Assembly: GCA_002430835.1 (NCBI GenBank)
Contig: DJDA01000019.1
Location: 1 to 17,527 of the forward strand
Direction: 5' to 3'
Origin: Brevundimonas sp. UBA5936
GTDB lineage: Bacteria; Pseudomonadota; Alphaproteobacteria; Caulobacterales; Caulobacteraceae
DNA length: 17,527 bases
Shown: positions 8,518 through 16,046 of the stretch, piece after piece
How positions within the stretch are numbered: position 1 is the stretch's first letter
Layout: each line of letters starts with the position of its first letter
Made by a program: the position numbers and the translations under genes
The notes under the pieces: model-generated
The model's database searches: none
Seen by the model: the letters and a program-made list of their open reading frames with translations, nothing else
What the model was told of the DNA's origin: nothing

Positions 8518-9194
8518 TGACGTCGGACGCCGATACGGACCCCGGCCTTCGCGTCCAAAACGTCGGGAAGACCTATCACGGAGCGCACAAGCCCCTGTTC
8601 ACCGGGTTGAATTTCGACCTGGGGCGGTCAGGACGGCTGGCGATTCTCGGCCGCAACGGCCAGGGCAAGTCGACCCTCATCAAGATGCTGGGCGGCGTCA
8701 TGCCCGCCAGCGAGGGCTCCATCTCGTGGCGGATGTCCTCGTCCTGGCCGATCGGCTTCGGCGGCGGCTTTCAGGGCAGTCTGTCCGGCCTGGACAACGT
8801 GCGGTTCCTCTCACGCCTCTATGACCGAGATTACCACGAGACGCTTGAGCGCGTGGACGACTTCGCGGAGCTGGGAAAGGCCCTGCGCGACCCGGTGAAG
8901 CACTATTCGTCGGGGATGCGCGCGCGCCTGGCCTTCGGCCTGTCGCTGGCCATCGAATTCGACTGCTATCTGATCGACGAACTGGTGGCGGTCGGCGACG
9001 CCCGCTTCCAGCGGAAGTGCCAGGAAGGCCTGTTCGAGGAACGGGCGCACCGCGCCTTCCTCATGGCCTCCCACGACGTACAGCTGATCGCCAACTACTG
9101 CGATCGCGCCCTCATTATCGAAAGCGGCCGAGCCAAGATGTTCCATGACATCCAGGAAGCGGTCGAGGTCTACACCTGGCTGCGGGCTGCATGA
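8517..9194 (+). CDS. kpsT: Capsule polysaccharide ABC exporter, ATPase subunit (KpsT-like)
   Basis: A 225-residue ABC ATPase with all the working parts: Walker A GRNGQGKST (45-53), Q-loop in GGGFQGSL (Q86), signature SSGMRARLAF (131-140), Walker B YLIDELVAVGD (151-161, catalytic E155) and H-loop H186 in MASHDVQL. The divergent signature without the usual SGGQ, and the ELVAVGD ending, are typical of the KpsT/Wzt polysaccharide exporters. It ends soon after the ATPase core, so unlike O-antigen Wzt proteins it has no C-terminal glycan-binding domain. It powers KpsM. The gene overlaps kpsE by one base and the next gene by four (ATGA), indicating translational coupling on both sides. Confidence 0.93.
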   Translation: MTSDADTDPGLRVQNVGKTYHGAHKPLFTGLNFDLGRSGRLAILGRNGQGKSTLIKMLGGVMPASEGSISWRMSSSWPIGFGGGFQGSLSGLDNVRFLSRLYDRDYHETLERVDDFAELGKALRDPVKHYSSGMRARLAFGLSLAIEFDCYLIDELVAVGDARFQRKCQEGLFEERAHRAFLMASHDVQLIANYCDRALIIESGRAKMFHDIQEAVEVYTWLRAA

Positions 9195-10039
9195 GCGCCG
9201 ATATGAACGCCCGCAACTGGATCGTCCTGCCCCAGCTGCCGAACCGGCAGGACTGGATCGCGCGCTTGAGCGAGGCCGCAACGGCGGCGGGCTATGTCCT
9301 GCATGACTGGGATGAAAACCAGGCGTTCGACGACGCCGCCCCTGTCCTGTTGCTGACCGCATCGGCCGACGAAGCACGTAGCCGCCAACCCGACGTCAGC
9401 CGCATCGCCGCCGTCCTGGACGCCCTGGACATCATCATCCCTGATGAGATGGAGCAGGCGGAGCGCCATCGGATCGTGCATGCCGCCAGCCAGGGCTTCG
9501 CTCAAGCGACGACCCTGCCTCCTGAGCGCGTGTTCGGCCCTGACGATCTTGCGAAGGGGCCTATTCGCCTCTTCCCCGATCTGGAGGTGAAGCGCCCGCG
9601 CGCCCAGTCGCCCGTGCAAGGGCCGATGGCTGCGGCGCTGCAATTCTATACGCAAGGCCAGGCGGTTTGGCCCGGCGCCGTTCTGACCTGGCACAGGCCG
9701 CCGACCCATGCAGGCGGCTTCGCCTCTCTCGACCTGACCGGTCGGCCGCGCATCATCGTCTACGGCCCCTATTTCGACATGCCCCAGGGACGCTGGAAGG
9801 CGGTCTTCACCCTGTCGGTCGACGACTACGCCAGCCGGTATCTGTTCCGAGCCGACTGGGGCGGCATGGAGGACTTCGCCAGTCAGGAGTTCCGGCTGCA
9901 ACGTCCCGGCGTCTTCGAAATAGAAATGGTCTACGACTGGGAGACGCCGGGCATCTGCGAGTTCCGCCTGCTGGTGATGGAAGGCGTCTTCCACGGCCAG
10001 ATCAGCCTGTCGGACCTGGTCGTCTCTCGCGTCGACTAG
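9191..10039 (+). CDS. Protein of unknown function translationally coupled to kpsT, putative C-terminal beta-sandwich
   Basis: A 282-residue protein I do not recognise by name. It has no signal peptide or membrane segment, so it is probably cytoplasmic. Residues 1-135 look alpha/beta with hydrophobic strands (WIVLPQL, PVLLLTA, DIIIPDE). Residues about 174-282 look all-beta and hold a run of conserved-looking features: RPRIIVYGPYFDMPQGRW (186-203), ASRYLFRADWGG, SQEFRLQRPGVFEIEM and EGVFHGQISL. This resembles small carbohydrate-binding-type sandwich domains on polysaccharide enzymes, which is a judgement by eye. Its ATG overlaps the kpsT stop by four bases, so it is made together with the exporter ATPase. 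One possible role is recognition of the glycan to be exported. No sulfotransferase or glycosyltransferase catalytic motif was found. The coding call is strong from its frame, base composition and coupling; function is unknown. Confidence 0.75.
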   Translation: MSADMNARNWIVLPQLPNRQDWIARLSEAATAAGYVLHDWDENQAFDDAAPVLLLTASADEARSRQPDVSRIAAVLDALDIIIPDEMEQAERHRIVHAASQGFAQATTLPPERVFGPDDLAKGPIRLFPDLEVKRPRAQSPVQGPMAAALQFYTQGQAVWPGAVLTWHRPPTHAGGFASLDLTGRPRIIVYGPYFDMPQGRWKAVFTLSVDDYASRYLFRADWGGMEDFASQEFRLQRPGVFEIEMVYDWETPGICEFRLLVMEGVFHGQISLSDLVVSRVD

Positions 10040-11085
10040 GGCCCGGTCAGGCCGCGCCTCTCCAGGCTGCTCCCCGCCAGCGGGGCCCACCATTCCTCGT
10101 TCTGAAGATACCAGGCCACGGTCTGGGCCACGCCGTCCTCCATCGCGCCTTGCGGGCTCCAACCCAGGTCGCGACGGATGGCGCCCGCGTCGACGGCATA
10201 GCGCCGATCATGACCCGGCCGGTCCTCCACCAGACGGATCGCCGAACGGTGCGGCTCTGCGTCTTCGCGAGGGTGAAGGCGGTCAAGCGCCCCGCAAACC
10301 AGCTCGGCGATCTGAAGATTGGTGCGTTCCGCATCGCCGCCGACGCAATAGGTGCGGCCCGGCTCGGCCGCCTGCAGCATCAGCGCCAGGGCGCGGGCGT
10401 GATCCTCGACGAACAGCCAGTCGCGGACGTTGAGGCCGTCGCCGTAGATCGGCAGGCTCTGCCCCGACAGGGCGCGCAGGATCAGGGTCGGAATCAGCTT
10501 TTCAGGAAACTGCCGGGGGCCGTAATTGTTGGAGCAGTTGCTGATGAGAACGGGCAGGCCATAGGTCTGGCCCCAGGCTCGCACCAGATGGTCCGACGCC
10601 GCCTTGGAGGCGGAATAGGGCGAGCGCGGATCATAGGGCGTCGCCTCGTCGAACCGCCCCTCGGCGCCGAGAGAGCCGAACACCTCGTCCGTCGAGACAT
10701 GGAGGAAACGGAATGCGTCGCGCGCCGCCCCGCTCAGCCCACGCCAATGGGCCAGCGCCTGGTCGAGCAAAACCTGAGTCCCGACCACATTGGTCTGGAT
10801 GAAGACGGCCGGACCGTCGATCGAGCGATCAACGTGGGTCTCTGCCGCCAGATGGGCGACGCGATCCGGCTGGAAATCGCGGAAGGCGTCGGCCATGGCC
10901 GGCGCATCGCAAATGTCGGCCTTGAGGAAACGAAAACCGGGATAGGCCGCGACGTCGTCCAGCGAAGCCTCGACCCCGGCGTAGGTCAGCTTGTCGACAA
11001 CCAGCACCTCGTCGCCACGCGCCAGAAGTTCGCGAACCAGAGCCGAGCCGATGAAGCCGGCGCCGCCGGTGAGCAATGTCCGCAC
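10036..11085 (-). CDS. rfbB: dTDP-glucose 4,6-dehydratase
   Basis: A 349-residue extended short-chain dehydrogenase, full length for RfbB/RmlB. It converts dTDP-glucose to dTDP-4-keto-6-deoxyglucose with bound NAD, the second step of dTDP-rhamnose and other deoxysugar synthesis. Visible motifs: NAD-binding GGAGFIG (7-13), AAETHVDRSI (80-89), the catalytic STDEVFG (T132, D133, E134), the Y157-x3-K161 pair in YSASK, and SNNYGPRQFPEKLIP typical of this enzyme. It starts at GTG (11085-11083) backed by an AAGGAGA ribosome-binding site. Its stop shares a CTAG with the stop of the opposing gene. It lies 29 bases after rfbC on the same strand. The genes for the first (rfbA) and last (rfbD) steps are not in the window. 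Confidence 0.95.
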   Translation of the reverse strand: MRTLLTGGAGFIGSALVRELLARGDEVLVVDKLTYAGVEASLDDVAAYPGFRFLKADICDAPAMADAFRDFQPDRVAHLAAETHVDRSIDGPAVFIQTNVVGTQVLLDQALAHWRGLSGAARDAFRFLHVSTDEVFGSLGAEGRFDEATPYDPRSPYSASKAASDHLVRAWGQTYGLPVLISNCSNNYGPRQFPEKLIPTLILRALSGQSLPIYGDGLNVRDWLFVEDHARALALMLQAAEPGRTYCVGGDAERTNLQIAELVCGALDRLHPREDAEPHRSAIRLVEDRPGHDRRYAVDAGAIRRDLGWSPQGAMEDGVAQTVAWYLQNEEWWAPLAGSSLERRGLTGP

Positions 11086-11090
11086 AAGCG

Positions 11091-11097
11091 TCTCCTT
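11091..11097 (-). promoter_or_regulatory. Ribosome-binding site of rfbB
   Basis: On the minus strand it reads AAGGAGA, five bases before the GTG start of rfbB, and fixes that non-ATG start. Confidence 0.65.
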
Positions 11098-11114
11098 CGT
11101 CGCAGACGCCCCGG

Positions 11115-11702
11115 CTAACGGCTAACCGCGCCCAGGTCCACAATCGACAGGGTGGAGGCCTGATCACCTCGGAAAGGCGTGTCCAGATCCCGCAGGCGCG
11201 GCCAGGCGCGGTCGCGCTCCGCCAGAACCGCCTGGTCCGCCGTGACCGGCCAGGAAATCTCGAGGTCGGGATCGTCCCACGCCAGCCCCGCCTCATGCTC
11301 GGGCGCGTATGGCGCGGAGACCTTATAGGCCACCTCCGTGCCCGGCCGCAGGGTGACGAAGCCGTGGGCGAAGGACGGCGGCACGAACAGCTGATCGCCG
11401 CTCTCCGCCGTCAGCTCGACCGCATGTGCGCGGCCGAAACTGGGCGCCCCGGCGCGCAGGTCGACCACGACATCGAGGATGGCGCCGCGCAGGCAGCGCA
11501 CCAGCTTCGCCTGGGCATAGGGCGGACGCTGAAAATGCAAGCCGCGCACGACGCCCTGGGCCTCGGACCAGGACTGGTTGTCCTGCACGAAGTCGCAGTC
11601 GATCCCCGCGGCCGCGAAACGCGCCCTGGACCAGGTTTCCGAGAACCATCCGCGCGCGTCGCCGTGACGCGGGGTCCGCAGCAGGATGACCTCTCCGTTC
11701 AC
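11115..11702 (-). CDS. rfbC: dTDP-4-dehydrorhamnose 3,5-epimerase
   Basis: A 195-residue cupin-fold epimerase, the normal size for RfbC/RmlC. It inverts C3 and C5 of dTDP-4-keto-6-deoxyglucose, the product of RfbB. Family marks are DARGWF (15-20), DNQSWS near 41, VRGLHFQ (52-58, with the catalytic His at 56), KLVRCLRGAILDVVVDLR (66-83), VPPSFAHGF (107-115) and the ending part with WDDPDLEISWP. It begins at a GTG that overlaps the stop of the upstream hydrolase gene (GTGA), so the two are probably translated in tandem, with rfbB 29 bases further on. The ribosome-binding site before the GTG is weak, which fits coupling. Confidence 0.94.
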   Translation of the reverse strand: MNGEVILLRTPRHGDARGWFSETWSRARFAAAGIDCDFVQDNQSWSEAQGVVRGLHFQRPPYAQAKLVRCLRGAILDVVVDLRAGAPSFGRAHAVELTAESGDQLFVPPSFAHGFVTLRPGTEVAYKVSAPYAPEHEAGLAWDDPDLEISWPVTADQAVLAERDRAWPRLRDLDTPFRGDQASTLSIVDLGAVSR

Positions 11703-12697
11703 GAGCCAGCCGAGCCGGACGCCGTTTCGGCCGAAGCTTCGGGCCTGGAGGCCATGAGGGCGTAGGCGCGGTCCAGCGCCTCGTTGCGGACGAACAGCAA
11801 GCGCGGCGCAGGCGCCGCCTCCCGCTCCCAGGCGCCCGGCGTGGAGCCGCCGTTCAGCGGCGAACCGTAGAAGATATGCGCGCCGATCTGGCGCACGCGC
11901 TCCAGCCTCCGTCCCCAGGACGGGCGGACATAGTTGGCGTGATAGTTCACCGAATTCTTGGGCAACTGGCTGGCCGAGCGGCCCTCATAAACCTCGCGCG
12001 CAATGCGCTCGGCGCGCGCCCAGGCGACCGCGCTGACCGGGCGACGGCCGATCGAACCGTCACAGGTGAAGGTGAACTGGCAGGTGCGGCTGTTGCGCTG
12101 ATAGACGACCTCGCAGACGTCCTTGGGATAGGCGCGATGCCGCGAACGGTTCAGCACGACCTCGGCGACCGCAGCCTGACCGGATTCGCTCTCGTTGCGG
12201 GCCTCGTAGTAGACTGCCTGGGTCAGGCACTCGAGATCGTTGTCCGGAATACGCGGCGGCGTTCTCAGGTCGAGCGTCGGCTCGACATAGCCACGGCTGT
12301 TGCGACGGGCCGAGCTCGCCGCAGACAGGTTGACGGGCGGGGGCGCGAAGGAGGCGGCGGGCTCGCTCCGGACCTCGGACGCGGCGCGCGCAGCGCCGGG
12401 GGCGCGACGAGTTTCAGCTCGGCGAACTTCGGCGCGAGGGCGCACAGGCCGCGGCGGGGCGTCGGTCAGGCGTGCGCCCGCGCCTTCCTTGACCATGGTC
12501 TGCAGACGCGCGTTCAGGCGGGCCCGGCGATCCGCATCGGTGTCCGTCGTGAGGGTCGGCGACGCCGGGGCATAGGCGGGGATCGGCTTGATCGCGCCGG
12601 GCTCCGCCTGGGCGAAGGGGACGTGATTGGTCAGCCCCGCCCAACCGGCGACGCCCAATCCTCCCGCGATCAGCACCGAAGCGACGCCGCGCATCAT
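11699..12697 (-). CDS. SleB-family cell-wall hydrolase, membrane-anchored or secreted
   Basis: A protein of about 332 residues. A hydrophobic N-terminus (ASVLIAGGLGVAGWAGL) gives a signal anchor or signal peptide. A long low-complexity Pro/Ala/Arg stretch follows, then a Hydrolase_2 (SleB) domain near residues 153-275: ECLTQAVYYEARNE with the expected catalytic Glu165, AVAEVVLNR, a Cys-containing CQFTFTCDG, and VNYHANYVRPSW. SleB-type enzymes cleave peptidoglycan glycan strands; in non-spore-formers they act in wall remodelling, for instance to open passages for envelope machines. The start is uncertain: ATG 12697 directly follows a G-run usable as ribosome-binding site, a second ATG lies at 12694, and an in-frame TTG lies at 12709. 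It is divergent from gspJ across 112 bases and overlaps rfbC by four bases. Confidence 0.86.
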   Translation of the reverse strand: MMRGVASVLIAGGLGVAGWAGLTNHVPFAQAEPGAIKPIPAYAPASPTLTTDTDADRRARLNARLQTMVKEGAGARLTDAPPRPVRPRAEVRRAETRRAPGAARAASEVRSEPAASFAPPPVNLSAASSARRNSRGYVEPTLDLRTPPRIPDNDLECLTQAVYYEARNESESGQAAVAEVVLNRSRHRAYPKDVCEVVYQRNSRTCQFTFTCDGSIGRRPVSAVAWARAERIAREVYEGRSASQLPKNSVNYHANYVRPSWGRRLERVRQIGAHIFYGSPLNGGSTPGAWEREAAPAPRLLFVRNEALDRAYALMASRPEASAETASGSAGS

Positions 12698-12809
12698 TCC
12701 CCCCCACAAACTATCCGCTCTGAATACCAGCCGTCACGATCAGCGCCAAGCAGAAGCGCCGGTCGACGAGATTGGCAGGCGCGGCGCGAGGCCCTAGTAA
12801 GGCCTTGTC

Positions 12810-13427
12810 ATGCAGACCGCGCGCCGCTCCGGCTTTTCCCTCATCGAAGCCCTGGTCGTCCTGGCGATCGGCGGCATGGCGCTGGCCGTCATCTTCTCGA
12901 TCGGAATCAAGGCCGGCGACAGCGGTTTTTCGTTGGGCCGACGCGCCATGTCGGTCGCCGACGCCGATGTCGCCGTCAGCGACCTGCGCAGCATCATCCG
13001 CAGCGTCAGCGTACGCCCCCCCGCCTCCATGCTGGAAGGCGTCGACCAGCCTATCCTGGCGGCGACCGATCGGCTGGAGGTCGATGTGGTGATGGAGCGG
13101 GCCACGGGTTGCGCCCCCCAGGGTTGGGCCGGACGCATGACCCTGAGCCTTCGCACCGAGGGCGAACCCGCCGTGCTGTGCCAGGCCGGCGACCGGACCA
13201 TCACCTTGATGCCCCTGCCCCAGGGCGTAGAGGCCGCATTGTCCTACTCCGAAGACGGCCAGGCCTGGGGCCCGACGTTCGAGACCCCGAAAAACCAGTC
13301 CCTGGGCATGGACGGCATGCGCAGCCGCCAGCTGTTCGTCCGCCTGAAGGCCGGGCCGGTGGATGTCATCGAAACGGCTTCGAGCGGTCTACCCGGACGA
13401 TGGGTGAGGTCCGATGTCGACTTCTAG
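12810..13427 (+). CDS. gspJ: Type II secretion minor pseudopilin GspJ
   Basis: A 205-residue minor pseudopilin, the usual GspJ length. The leader is short with two arginines, then the prepilin peptidase site G8|F9 in SGFSLIEALVVLAIG, with Glu at +5 (E13), followed by a hydrophobic helix. The C-terminal half has the GspJ pattern VEAALSYSEDGQAW near 145-158 and a late RQLFVRLKAG. GspJ sits with GspI and GspK at the tip of the periplasmic pseudopilus that pushes folded proteins through the outer membrane. The assignment to J rather than I or H rests on length, the C-terminal pattern and the position just before gspK. ATG 12810 follows AAGG; the stop overlaps gspK by 14 bases. No gspI was found beside it. 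Confidence 0.82.
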   Translation: MQTARRSGFSLIEALVVLAIGGMALAVIFSIGIKAGDSGFSLGRRAMSVADADVAVSDLRSIIRSVSVRPPASMLEGVDQPILAATDRLEVDVVMERATGCAPQGWAGRMTLSLRTEGEPAVLCQAGDRTITLMPLPQGVEAALSYSEDGQAWGPTFETPKNQSLGMDGMRSRQLFVRLKAGPVDVIETASSGLPGRWVRSDVDF

Positions 13428-14490
13428 CCCCGAATCTAGCCCCGACGCTCGCTTGTCCGCGCCGCAGCCGCGTCGCGGCTTCGCCCTGCCGGCGGTACTG
13501 GCGGTGACGGGAGTGGTGACCCTGATCTTCCTGGTGGCCATCACCGCCCTGGCCAGCCTTACGGCCGAAGCGGCGGCGGCGCGCGCGCGCGTGCGTTTCC
13601 TGCAGCGCGCCATGTCGGCCGAAGCCGCCCTCGCCTATATGGCCGCCACCGAACCGACGCGCGCCTATGGCTTCGGCGTCCATGACATCCGCAACCCGTT
13701 CGACGCCGACTTCAACGCGGAGCCGTCCAATGCGGCTGGCGTGCCGGTTGAACAGGTTTTCGCCGACAGCCGCCGCTATCTGATGGATGTGGACGGCCCT
13801 CTGGTGCTGCGGCTCCAGGATCAGGCGGGCATGCTCAACACCGCCATGTTGTTCGGCCAGGTCCATGAGCGTTACCTCGAAGCCGTCGGCGTCGAGGCCA
13901 GCGAGCGTCAGCCCATGATCGCCCGCTTTCAGGACTACATCGACTACGACGACCTGAGACAGCCTAACGGCGCCGAACGCGCCGATTACGCCAATGGCGG
14001 ACCGGCCAATCGCCGCCTGATCCGGCCGACCGAATGGCTGTCGATCCTGGGCGCGCGTCAAGCCGTGGATGCGAAGGCGTGGCGACGGATGCGACCGCAC
14101 CTGGCCGCCGACCCCACAGCGTCGTCTATCAATGTAAACACCGCCGGCGCGCCGGTCCTGGCCCTCTTGTTCGGGCTGAACGAAAGCCAGGCCGAGGCGC
14201 TGATCCGCGCCCGCGCAGACCGCCCGCTGACCTCTCTGACCGACATCAGCAATGTCACAGGCGTCGCCTTCGACGGCGACTATGAGCAGGTCTACACCTA
14301 TCCCTCCGGCGTCACGATCCTGACCCTGCACGACACTAGATCCGCCTGGACCTATCGCGCGCGCCTGACGCTGACCCCGACCGGTCTTGAGCAACCGCTC
14401 TGGATCGACCAGACTGAACTGACAGAGGCCCCTCGCCGGGCCGTGGCCGACACATCCGATGCAACTCGACTTTCTTACGCCCCGCGTTGA
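13414..14490 (+). CDS. gspK: Type II secretion minor pseudopilin GspK
   Basis: A 358-residue GspK, the largest minor pseudopilin, which caps the pseudopilus. The prepilin peptidase site is G22|F23 in PRRGFALPAVLAV. The +5 position is Ala, not Glu, as expected for GspK, the one pseudopilin that lacks Glu5. The long globular part includes QDQAGMLNTAM near 135-145 (family GK..N-T motif), a PTEWLSILGA segment, and INVNTAGAPVLALLFGLNE near 230-248, the helix-hairpin-helix-like region usual in GspK. It overlaps gspJ by 14 bases and gspL by 32 bases. A GAGG-containing ribosome-binding site lies just before ATG 13414. Confidence 0.92.
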   Translation: MSTSSPESSPDARLSAPQPRRGFALPAVLAVTGVVTLIFLVAITALASLTAEAAAARARVRFLQRAMSAEAALAYMAATEPTRAYGFGVHDIRNPFDADFNAEPSNAAGVPVEQVFADSRRYLMDVDGPLVLRLQDQAGMLNTAMLFGQVHERYLEAVGVEASERQPMIARFQDYIDYDDLRQPNGAERADYANGGPANRRLIRPTEWLSILGARQAVDAKAWRRMRPHLAADPTASSINVNTAGAPVLALLFGLNESQAEALIRARADRPLTSLTDISNVTGVAFDGDYEQVYTYPSGVTILTLHDTRSAWTYRARLTLTPTGLEQPLWIDQTELTEAPRRAVADTSDATRLSYAPR

Positions 14491-15541
14491 GCGGCTCAGC
14501 GCCGACGGCGCCATCGACGTCGTCCACCCCGGCGGACGCCTGGGCGGATCGTTGCGGCGTCCCATCCTGCTGCTGGCGCGCGATCTGTGCGCCTTCAGCC
14601 TGTTTCCGAGCGCCGCCCTGCCGCGCAGCCGACGCCGCCAGGCCGCCGCCCTGCATGCGCGCCTGGGCGCGCCCTATGTCCAGTCCGGCTCGGCCCTGAG
14701 CAAGGCGGGAGACGACTTCGGCGTCTGGTGGTGGGACGCCGATCGCGTCGAGGCCCTGCTGAGCGCCAAGGACGTGACCGCCCGCCCCCTGATCCGTCCC
14801 GAAACCCTGGCTCAGCCACGCGGCGAAAGCTGGCGCATCGTGCGCTTGAAGCAGGGCTATGAGGCCCAGCTATGGGCGGGCAAGGCGCTGCTCGCCTCCG
14901 CCTGGCGTCGTGATCGCTACGACGCCGCCGCCTGGTCCGCCTTCGTGCGTCTGCAGCGCGCCGAAACGAATGCACCAGAAGCCCCTCCCGCGCCGGCTGA
15001 CCTGCCGCTGGCCCTGGACAATCGCGAAGCCTTCGCCCTGGCCCCGGTCGAACTGACGCGCGAGCAGATGGCCCTGGCGGCGGGCGGCGCGACGGCCTTC
15101 GCCTCCCTGTGTTTCGCCGCCTTCCTGGCGGGCCAAGGTCATGAGCTGGCCAAGGACACGGCGCGCGTCGAGGCCGAGACCGCTGAAATCCGCGCCGCCA
15201 CCCCGCGCGCCGCTGCGGTGCAGAACCTGGACGCCAGCCAGAAGAAGCTCGTCGCCTATCGTCAGATCGAAGAGCGGACCGGTCCGTTGAGCGCCGCCGG
15301 CGCCGCCATCGGCGTCCTGGCCCTGCAAGATCTGACGCCGACCGCGCTGAACGCCGAAACGGAGATGCTGAGCGTCACCCTGGACTATGAGGCGCTGGAC
15401 AAGATCGCGGGCTTGATCGCGGACCTGGAAGGCTCCGGCTATTTCCACGACGTCCGGCCGCGCACCGACGCTTCGGCCAAGACGCTGGTCGTGGAGATGA
15501 AGGTGCGCGAAGCGGCGCCGCCGCTGAGTCCGGAACTCTAG
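14459..15541 (+). CDS. gspL: Type II secretion inner-membrane assembly protein GspL
   Basis: A 360-residue bitopic protein in GspL layout: a cytoplasmic part of about 200 residues (actin-like in the family, binding the ATPase GspE), one transmembrane helix near 204-225 (MALAAGGATAFASLCFAAFL), then a periplasmic part with a short coiled coil and a small alpha/beta domain at the end (TEMLSVTLDYEALDKIAGLI, then YFHDVRPRTD). It links the cytoplasmic motor to the pseudopilus assembly with GspM. The start lies within the end of gspK. Sequence conservation of this family is low, so the call leans on architecture and on the place between gspK and gspM. It faces gspH end to end with a 16-base gap. Confidence 0.85.
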   Translation: MQLDFLTPRVERLSADGAIDVVHPGGRLGGSLRRPILLLARDLCAFSLFPSAALPRSRRRQAAALHARLGAPYVQSGSALSKAGDDFGVWWWDADRVEALLSAKDVTARPLIRPETLAQPRGESWRIVRLKQGYEAQLWAGKALLASAWRRDRYDAAAWSAFVRLQRAETNAPEAPPAPADLPLALDNREAFALAPVELTREQMALAAGGATAFASLCFAAFLAGQGHELAKDTARVEAETAEIRAATPRAAAVQNLDASQKKLVAYRQIEERTGPLSAAGAAIGVLALQDLTPTALNAETEMLSVTLDYEALDKIAGLIADLEGSGYFHDVRPRTDASAKTLVVEMKVREAAPPLSPEL

Positions 15542-15557
15542 CCCGGCCTGTCCGCGA

Positions 15558-16046
15558 CTATCGCGGCGCCGAGGCCTGATAGCGGATGAAGCGGCAACCG
15601 CCGTCATCCGTCCGCAGCGTCATGACCACCCGATCCTGATGGATCAGATTGGCGCTGACAGACCCGCATCCGCCGCCCTCGGCGATGTCCAGCGCCGGCG
15701 CCAGGGTGTAGCGCCAGGACGTCCGCAGCTCGAGAACGCGGTCACCTTCGGCTGGGGTCATGGAAGGATCGATGATCCGAACCGGCTCCCCGGTGCGATT
15801 GGCCTCGCGCCGCAGGTCGGACACCTGACGCTGAAACTCGAAGAAGACCGCATGGGCCGTCGTCTGATCCAGCATCCGCGAGGTCGAGGGCATGATGATG
15901 GCGGAGCTGAGCGCGAAGATCGCCAGCACCACCAGGATCTCCATCAGGCTATAGCCGTCGCGCCCGCTCAGCCGCTGACCAGAGTCGGCGAAACCCGCCG
16001 CCAAGGGCGGACCCGCGGGGTCAGCGCGCCTGATCGGACGACACAT
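15558..16046 (-). CDS. gspH: Type II secretion minor pseudopilin GspH
   Basis: A 162-residue pseudopilin. The prepilin peptidase site is G31|Y32 in GRDGYSLMEILVVLAI, with Glu at +5 (E36). The globular part resembles GspH (VFFEFQRQVSDLRREAN, then a beta-rich end with two cysteines near GGGCGS and GGCRF that could form a disulfide). ATG 16046 is used; it lies 26 bases inside gspG and follows GAGGG at a somewhat long distance. It leaves an unusually long leader; an in-frame TTG at codon 15 is a possible later start. Upstream in-frame codons to 16151 run within gspG and are not real. The gene is on the strand opposite to gspJKL and gspM. GspI is a less likely alternative identity. Confidence 0.82.
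   Translation of the reverse strand: MCRPIRRADPAGPPLAAGFADSGQRLSGRDGYSLMEILVVLAIFALSSAIIMPSTSRMLDQTTAHAVFFEFQRQVSDLRREANRTGEPVRIIDPSMTPAEGDRVLELRTSWRYTLAPALDIAEGGGCGSVSANLIHQDRVVMTLRTDDGGCRFIRYQASAPR

Noticed and set aside
9191..10039. Possible sulfotransferase to use the PAPS made by cysNC
   Set aside because: It has no PAPS-binding P-loop-like segment near the N-terminus and no matching 3'-phosphate motif.
9667..11118. Plus-strand open frame of 483 codons across the end of the unknown gene and rfbB
   Set aside because: It shadows rfbB, whose motifs are complete on the minus strand, and its translation is low-complexity Arg/Gln/Ala.
11876..13507. Plus-strand open frame of 543 codons across the hydrolase and gspJ
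   Set aside because: It crosses two genes read in other frames with recognisable domains and has no domain of its own.
13366..14565. Minus-strand open frame of 399 codons opposite gspK
   Set aside because: It is an antisense shadow of a gene with a clear prepilin leader and GspK motifs.
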